From: Buxus sempervirens
Lineage: Eukaryota > Streptophyta > Magnoliopsida > Buxales > Buxaceae
Length of the DNA: 64,000 bases
Reading direction: 5' to 3'
Assembly (NCBI GenBank): GCA_947561395.2
Contig: OX387188.1
Location: forward strand, 37,071,942-37,135,941
The notes beneath the pieces are model-generated. The model did no database searches. It was given only the letters and a program-made list of their open reading frames with translations, and had not been told where the DNA came from. Within the stretch, counting starts at the first letter, position 1. The number at the start of each line of letters is the position of its first letter. This document shows positions 57,827 through 64,000 of the stretch, in pieces. Made by a program: the position numbers and the translations under genes.

Positions 57827-58702
57827 GGCGTTTCCAGTTGCAGTTGAGAAAAAGAATGGAGGAGACAACTAGAAGGCGAGAGGAATGAGGTGTTTCCAAT
57901 CCAACAAAAAGCGAAAGAGCGAAGTTTGCTGCGCCGTTCCTTCAAAGGGAATAGGTTTTAAAAACTCTTCAGATGCTCAAACAGATTAGGGAAGAGGAAA
58001 GAGATCGGGCCTGCACGTCTATGAATCAATAAGCCGAACGACGTCCAGAAACTCAGACATGTCCGACGGATCAACTCCACTCCGAAAAATTAAATCACAC
58101 TTCAAGCTAATTTGCAAATACTTGTTCATCTAATCACTCCATTTTAAACAACTCAAACAACGCAAAATACCCACTACATTGGAATCAAGATTCGTTTTTC
58201 TTTTTTACCCAGAAGAGAGCGACTGTCGAGTCCTATTAACAGAAGCAGTGAGAAAATTCCGATCGAAATGAAAAAAATCACGTTTTGATTACTGTAAGTA
58301 CTTACATTGAAACTTGATTCGAATGAAATCCCGTTTGAACCTCGAACCTCGAACCTCTTTCTTACTTCTCTCCTGCTCCTCCCCGTAAGAACATCATCTG
58401 ATACTGTAAAATGACCTTCTTGCCCTGCAAACCTGCCCAAGTTTTTGTATGATACCGATCTGCCAACTCGGAGTCAAAATGACTCAAATCCATAATTTAT
58501 TACACGATGGCATTTTATGAATTATTTTACTTAATCAAGGGTATCCATGGAAGTGGGGTCTGTAAAAGACGCCGTTCGCAGCTGAAACAGATCTTTCTAG
58601 TCTCATCTTCTCCCGCGACTGAATTTGATACAAACCTGTTAATGGCTAATAGATATTTCAGTCATTGGCGTTGTAGAGTGAGAATACCTTGAAGCTCCTT
58701 CA
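57827..58702. promoter_or_regulatory. Shared divergent promoter region of HPPK/DHPS and FLN2
   Basis: The two organelle-protein genes are head to head with about 876 bp between their start codons, including both 5' UTRs. No obvious TATA boxes stand out. An 88-codon minus-strand frame at 58174-58440 lies here but shows no family features and was not called. Confidence 0.5.
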
Positions 58703-61700
58703 ATGGCCTGTTCGTCTTTCTCACTGTCTCTTCCATTAACTAGGTCCTCTCTTACTCTTTCTTTACCGCTTTTGCTGTTTTGGTTAAATTGGTTTTCTTC
58801 TTATCTTTCTCGGAAACAGTATAAAAATTCCACCTTTTTGTTCTTAATTTTCTTCTGAAGGAATTAAATTTATTGGGGGTTTTCCCCTTCCTTTTGGTTT
58901 CTATGTATCATTCAAATCTTACAGCTTTATCCATTTTCTCTCTGCCTTAAATGCTCAGAATAACTTCAACAGTGAAAATAATAGTATACAAACTCTTGAA
59001 AAAATAAAAGGTTTCATGCCCATTTAGGATTTACGTTTATAGTGTTTCTACATGCAGATGGGACTCAAATATTTCTAGTTTCTGCCCGCCAAGCTTTCTG
59101 CAACTCTGGAGTTTTAGATTGCAGAAGAATTGGAATATTAGAGCCGTTTCGAGGAAAAAAGTTGCCCAATCCATGGTTAAAGATGCATCGAATGAGGAAG
59201 ATGTTGCCACTGAGAAAGCATCCAAAACGCCTAAAAGAGCTCCAAGACGAAGTAGGAAGAAGGCAATGCCTGAGACTCCAGAAGGAAATCCTGTTTCATC
59301 TGTGCTTAGTGATGTCGAACAGGAGGAAAGCACTGCTCCAGTTTCATCTAATGGTGATTCAAAGAAGAATCCAAGAAGAACCCGAAAGAAAGGTACATTT
59401 GCTTTCAGTTTTGGCTTAAATCCTGTAATTTGGTAAAACGTGTTTTTATAATAGTCTATTCCACTATATAATTGCTCTTTGAGTAGCTGCTGTTTTCCAA
59501 GTACAAAAATCATGACCATTGCTCTGCAGATAGCTCTACTAGCTTGGAAGGAGATAGCGTTGAAAAGAAGGTGACTAGGAGGAGAAAGACAAAGAAGAAG
59601 ATCAGCGATTTTGAAGATCAAGGCACTGAAGTGAAACAGAGTGATCATGAGGAGCTCAATTCAGTTGAACATTTTGAGGATGAAATTGAGGAAGAATTGG
59701 AATTTGACAAAGATGGGGAAGAGGATATTAGCTTCACCTATAATTGGCCTCCCTTGGTGTGCTGCTTTGGTGCGGCTCAACATGCTTTTGTGCCCTCTGG
59801 AAGGCCAGCCAACAGACTTATAGACTACGAGATTCATGAAAGAATGAAAGATGCATTATGGGCACCCGAAAAGTTTTTAAGGGCACCAGGGGGATCTTCA
59901 AGTAATGTTGCAGTTGCTCTTGCTACTTTGGGTGGCAAGGTTGCATTCATGGGAAAACTTGGGGATGATGATTATGGACATACCATGCTATATTATTTGA
60001 ATGTCAACAATGTTCAGACCCGATCAATTAGTTTAGATAGTAAAAGACCTACAGCAGTATCACATATGAAGATTAGTAGAAGAGGTGGCTTGAGAATGAC
60101 CTGTGTAAAACCATGTGCTGAGGATTCTTTATTGAGGTCTGAGATCAACATTGATGTGCTGAAAGAGGTTAGACAATTTCAACTCCCTCAGTTTCTGGCA
60201 GAAGGTTAATCATTTTGTACCTATTTACTATGGTATATATAGCCAGAATGTCAGATAACACACATCACTGATACTAAAAGCAAATGTTTTTTGGGTAAAC
60301 AAAAATTCAGGGAAGAATTGAAACATTTTAATAAGTAGAAACTGCATTATTCTGGTTATCGTTATCATCAGAAATATCTAAGGCTGAACCTCATGATTCG
60401 ATTGGCCTGATTTCTGAATAGTTTTGTGTGCTTCACACGTTATTAACTGTTGGCATTTCAATCCTTTTAACTTTGTGGTACTATCAGTTCAAGTGCCTGA
60501 GAATGAGAACCTGTTGAAAAGTCAAGAAAATCAGATGTACTTCTCACTTCAGTTTAGTGATTTACTTCCAAAGGATATATTATTTGAACAATAATATTTT
60601 TCCTTCTTTCATTTTATAAGCTATATTGCTTTTAATTATCGAGGAAAGGGGCAACCCTATACATAGAGACCAGAAGTGAGGATAGGAAAAGAGAATGCAA
60701 CTTCTTTGTCAAGATACTGTACATACCAACACCCTATATGCAGACATGGAAAGACCCACGTGGTCTTCCATGAAAAAATGAAATTTTGCTTTAGTGCCTA
60801 ACGTTATTTTAAGTAATCAGTATTCTCAATCCTTATTGACAACTTCCTATACATGCAGGCAAAAATGTTCTACTTTAATTCATCATCTCTCCTTGATCGA
60901 AACATGAGATCAACTACAATGCTGGCTATCAAGATTTCAAAGAAGTTAGGTGGGGTGATATTCTTTGATCTAAACCTTCCATTGCCACTCTGGCATTCTG
61001 GGGAGGAAACCAAGATGTACATACAGCAAGCATGGAATCTTGCAGATGTTATTGAGGTCACCAAGCAAGAACTTGAGTATTTGTGTGGAATCAAGCCCTC
61101 TGAAAATTTCAATACAAAGGACAATGACAGATCTAAGTTTATTCATTACAAGCCGGAAGTGGTCTCATCACTTTGGCATGAAAACTTGAAAGTTCTGTTT
61201 GTGACAAATGGGACTTCCAAAATACATTACTACACAAAAGAGCATGATGGTGCAGTCCTTGGAATGGAGGACGCACCAATTACTCCCTTCACTCGTGACA
61301 TGTCTGCATCAGGAGATGGCATAGTTGCAGGTACGATGTTGTGAATATCTATTATCTTTTGTTATTCTCTTTGTTTCTCTTTACAACTGCATACCAAGGT
61401 ACTTTATTTGCAACATACATTTAAGTGTCTCTGAAACCAAGAAACTATATTTTGATTAAGCTCTCTAAAATTGGAAAGCACCTTAGATAAGTGTCATGGT
61501 TCAATGTTAAACAGCATCAGTGAGCGTTTCTCTTCTTTCCAGTTGCACACAGAAAAAGCAAATGGAAACTGAGATCTTTTATCGCTCTTCTCAATAAACA
61601 ATATTTATGTGGAAACTTTGATATTGCAAGTTTATATTTTAGTACTGCCACATAAATGATATTATCCATGCAAATAGGAATTATATGTGACTTGATGTAA

Positions 61701-62860
61701 TAAAAAAATTCATGCTTCTGAGCTAGATCAAATATATTTGATGGTAGGAATTGTATATAACTTGATGTAATAAAAAATTCATGCTTTCTGAGCTAGGTCA
61801 AATATATCTGATAGTTTACTTTTATTGTTAGTTTTTTGACATTGAACAAAAGGTTTTATTTATCAGAAAACTGTCAAAATATACATGGTTAGCTGGGAAG
61901 CAACCAGAGGTAGACTGTAACCATCAAAATAGAAGAGATATGTAAAACATAAAGCTACGTCCACCGTTTTGTGAAACACATCAGCGCCTAAAGTCCAATG
62001 GTTTTGCCGGGTTTGTGTAGGGGGGAAAAATGGCAAAAGGATCAGTGTAGAACCGTAGATGAAGTGAGGATCTTGAGATTACTTTTATGGAAATACTAAG
62101 GTTATATTGAACACGGTAAGGGAGTTGCAGAGTAGCTCTACTATGGAATAATATAAAGGAAAGCTAGTTAATAAATTGAAGTGCTTCGTGTATGTAGAAC
62201 AGAGACCTATGGGGCACTTTAAGATCATGCAGGATTGTGCAAGTTGTATGATCTAGAAGGCTAGATCCTAAAAGCACCTAGAAGTGATTTAAATCATCTA
62301 TGGCATTCCCTGTGGTATCCATGTGAGTGTACCATGTTTCAGAGGAGAACATGTGCTAGGCACGTTGGCTGTAAGGGATATGGAGTGTGAAAGATCATAT
62401 ATGGGCCAAGCCAGGTAGGCTTCCCTGTGCAATGTGGTAAACCCACATTGGCGCCATAGGAAATGCCGCAAACAATTTCATGCTTAAGGCTCCTTCTTGT
62501 TGGGCTAAGGCATGTTTTTAATTGTTAGTTGTCAACAGTGTGTATTAAATTGACATTTGAATGAAGAGATTGAGCTTTGTTCCTGAAATTGTAAATGCCT
62601 GCTTGATAACATTAACTTTTCCTGTGCTTTCAGCTCTTATGAGAATGCTAACGGTTCAACCACATCTCATCACTGATAAAGGATACCTAGAACGCACAAT
62701 TCAGTATGCCATTGACTGTGGAGTCACAGACCAATGGCTGCTTGCACGAATGTATGGCTTCCCACCTAAAGAAGACATGGAAGAAGAGTTGGTTCCTGAT
62801 CCAAATGGTATAAGATCAATTACAGAGAAGGAATACCGCACAGTAGAAACTGTAAGATAA
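58703..62860 (+). CDS. FLN2: Fructokinase-like protein FLN2 (pfkB family), plastid
   Basis: Exons: 58703-58743 (ATG; weak donor GTCCTC), 59058-59392, 59530-60167, 60859-61330 and 62634 to either 62851 (splice) or 62860 (stop). That gives about 570 residues if the frame ends here. FLN2 is a catalytically inactive pfkB protein of the plastid-encoded RNA polymerase (PEP) complex, needed for chloroplast development. The N-terminus carries Lys/Arg clusters ('RRTRKK', 'RRRKTKKK') and an acidic stretch, then the pfkB domain: 'WPPLVCCFGAAQHAFVPSGR', 'APGGSSSNVAVALATLGGK', 'FFDLNLPLPLWH', 'VTKQELEYLCGI' and 'DMSASGDGIVA', which replaces the usual GAGD. The protein stops just after 'SITEKEYRTVET', where Arabidopsis FLN2 has roughly 40 more residues. 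A GTAAGA donor sits exactly there, so a last exon may lie outside the window. Confidence 0.92.
61331..62633 (+). other. Last resolved intron of FLN2
   Basis: This 1.3-kb intron contains the 70-bp tandem repeat and, at about 61980-62480, a less AT-rich stretch resembling old repeat DNA. I found no ends, duplications or coding similarity there. Confidence 0.6.
61675..61813 (+). repeat. Two-copy tandem repeat, 70-bp period, in FLN2 intron
   Basis: Units at 61675-61744 and 61745-61813 both begin TAGGAATT and contain ACTTGATGTAATAAAAAA, CATGCTT and GAGCTAG, with a few substitutions. This is a simple local duplication in the last intron. Confidence 0.85.
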
Positions 62861-64000
62861 CGGGGAACTTGCCCTGATTTCTGTAGCTATGCTTTTATAC
62901 ACTTTCCATAAGCTAGGATCATTTCATCCCTTGTAAAGGAAAAGTGAGTGTTTTTTGGCCAACAATCATGCATATAAGCTTTGAGATGGTTTTATGGAGG
63001 TGATGGATGTGACTCTTAACAGTATAACCATGGACCCAAATTTTGAAGTCCATGGTTGATATTATTGATCAAAAAATAAAAAAATACGGCAATTTCAACT
63101 GCTTTGATTTTCTAGCTTCATTTGGCCATCAGTATATGTTGAATCTTGATTGAACAACTTATTGGTAGCCTTATACCAGAGCATTTTCAATTGCTTCCAG
63201 TGCAATTTCAGTTCTGCATTACAAAATTGCATTAATGATGCTCCAGAGGTAGCAAAGTTTCCCCAGAATTATGTTCATAAATTTAACCTGAAATTTTTTT
63301 ATGGAAAATTATGAAGTTTGATGGCAATATAACACATTTGGTAATACGTCGAAGGCCATGCTTCAACATTAGTTGTCCGTGCTTGTAAATTCATCTGACC
63401 TTGAGGAACTCTGCAGCATAGATCTTTTGGCAAGGAAGCTATTTTGTTTCAGCTTATGATGGCGTTGCAAGGGGGAGCGGCCATAACCCTTTTTTTGGCC
63501 ATAACTTGCATGTCTGTTCCCTTTTGCAGGCTTTTAACCTGGATTGCCTTGTATGAATATAGTTATTATACATTGTTATATATTTGAATTAAATGATTTC
63601 TCTTATTCAATGATATACTCCGCTAAATAGGTGCAAAGCTCATCAAGACTCTTGAATCCTCAACTCCCTTCTATCCTTAGGAGACCTGAAAAAGCCATTC
63701 TTTTTGCAAGGTCACAATTCAAAATGCTGCAACAAAAAATTACGAAGATGGGTGGTTGGGAGAGACGAAAATAACCAAGGTGGAAGGCGGGTATGAACTA
63801 GTATTATATAATGCCATAATCCATTGACTGACAAAAGATAAAACATGGAAGAAGAAGAGATTATTCCCCCCTCCCTCCCTCCCTCCCCTTTCGTAAAACA
63901 TGGAAGAAGAAGAGATTATTCCTCCTCCCCCTTGACCATAGTGGCTTTCTCCTAGCTATGGAAATATTTGGCTTGAGCCATAGCTATCTCACATCCCCGC
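62861..64000. other. Downstream of FLN2: no exon found
   Basis: I looked for the expected FLN2 C-terminal exon (a short acidic tail) and did not find it up to the window edge. Near the end, ACATGGAAGAAGAAGAGATT is repeated at 63844 and 63899, flanking a CCCT microsatellite (about 63867-63888). Confidence 0.5.

Noticed and set aside
58174..58440. 88-codon minus-strand open frame between HPPK/DHPS and FLN2
   Set aside because: It has a hydrophobic stretch but no family similarity I recognise, overlaps likely promoter/5' UTR DNA, and lacks splice or context support.

Overview
The window is nuclear DNA from a flowering plant. The genes are split by AT-rich introns with GT..AG borders and encode plant-specific or plant-typed proteins: UDP-arabinopyranose mutase, the CYP85A brassinosteroid oxidase, COBRA-like wall proteins, mitochondrial HPPK/DHPS and the plastid fructokinase-like protein FLN2. 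Intergenic and intronic DNA holds plant hAT and PIF/Harbinger-type elements, SINEs and LINE debris. I cannot name the species. I rebuilt exon chains by hand from splice signals and reading phase; every chain reported as complete adds up to a whole number of codons.

Layout. 1.2-8.7 kb (+): 3' part of a WD40-like protein, 5' end unclear, with a hAT MITE in one intron. 10.4-14.6 kb (-): complete UDP-arabinopyranose mutase (RGP). 15.7-19.7 kb (-): complete nine-exon CYP85A P450, with a long hairpin and a TIR element in its introns. 20-26 kb: gene-poor, with a 5'-truncated LINE (exact target-site duplication), tiny poly(A) insertions and a hAT MITE. 26.0-29.9 kb (+): cytochrome b5. 30.5-31.4 kb: hAT transposase remnant and a SINE. 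31.9-33.5 kb (+): small RRM protein. 36.6-38.7 kb (+): COBL4-type COBRA-like gene. 39.8-44.1 kb and 46.2-49.8 kb (both -): two COBRA/COBL1-type paralogues from a tandem duplication. 50.8-51.4 kb (-): intronless CHMP1 (ESCRT-III). 51.6-53.3 kb: PIF/Harbinger-like element swollen by about 1.3 kb of nearly pure A/T. 54.5-57.8 kb (-): HPPK/DHPS, divergent from 58.7-62.9 kb (+): FLN2.

Functionally the genes are mostly housekeeping or wall/hormone genes (UDP-Ara supply, brassinosteroid synthesis, three COBRA-like cellulose-organising proteins, folate synthesis, plastid transcription, ESCRT-III); they do not form a pathway cluster. I saw no candidate for an entirely new biological system. The most notable event is the tandem duplication that copied a COBRA-like gene together with the end of its CHMP1 neighbour. 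Its junction lies inside the last COBRA exon, so the second copy ends in CHMP1-derived DNA read out of frame and has lost its GPI-anchor signal. A second theme is a set of very short poly(A) insertions, each flanked by a clear target-site duplication.
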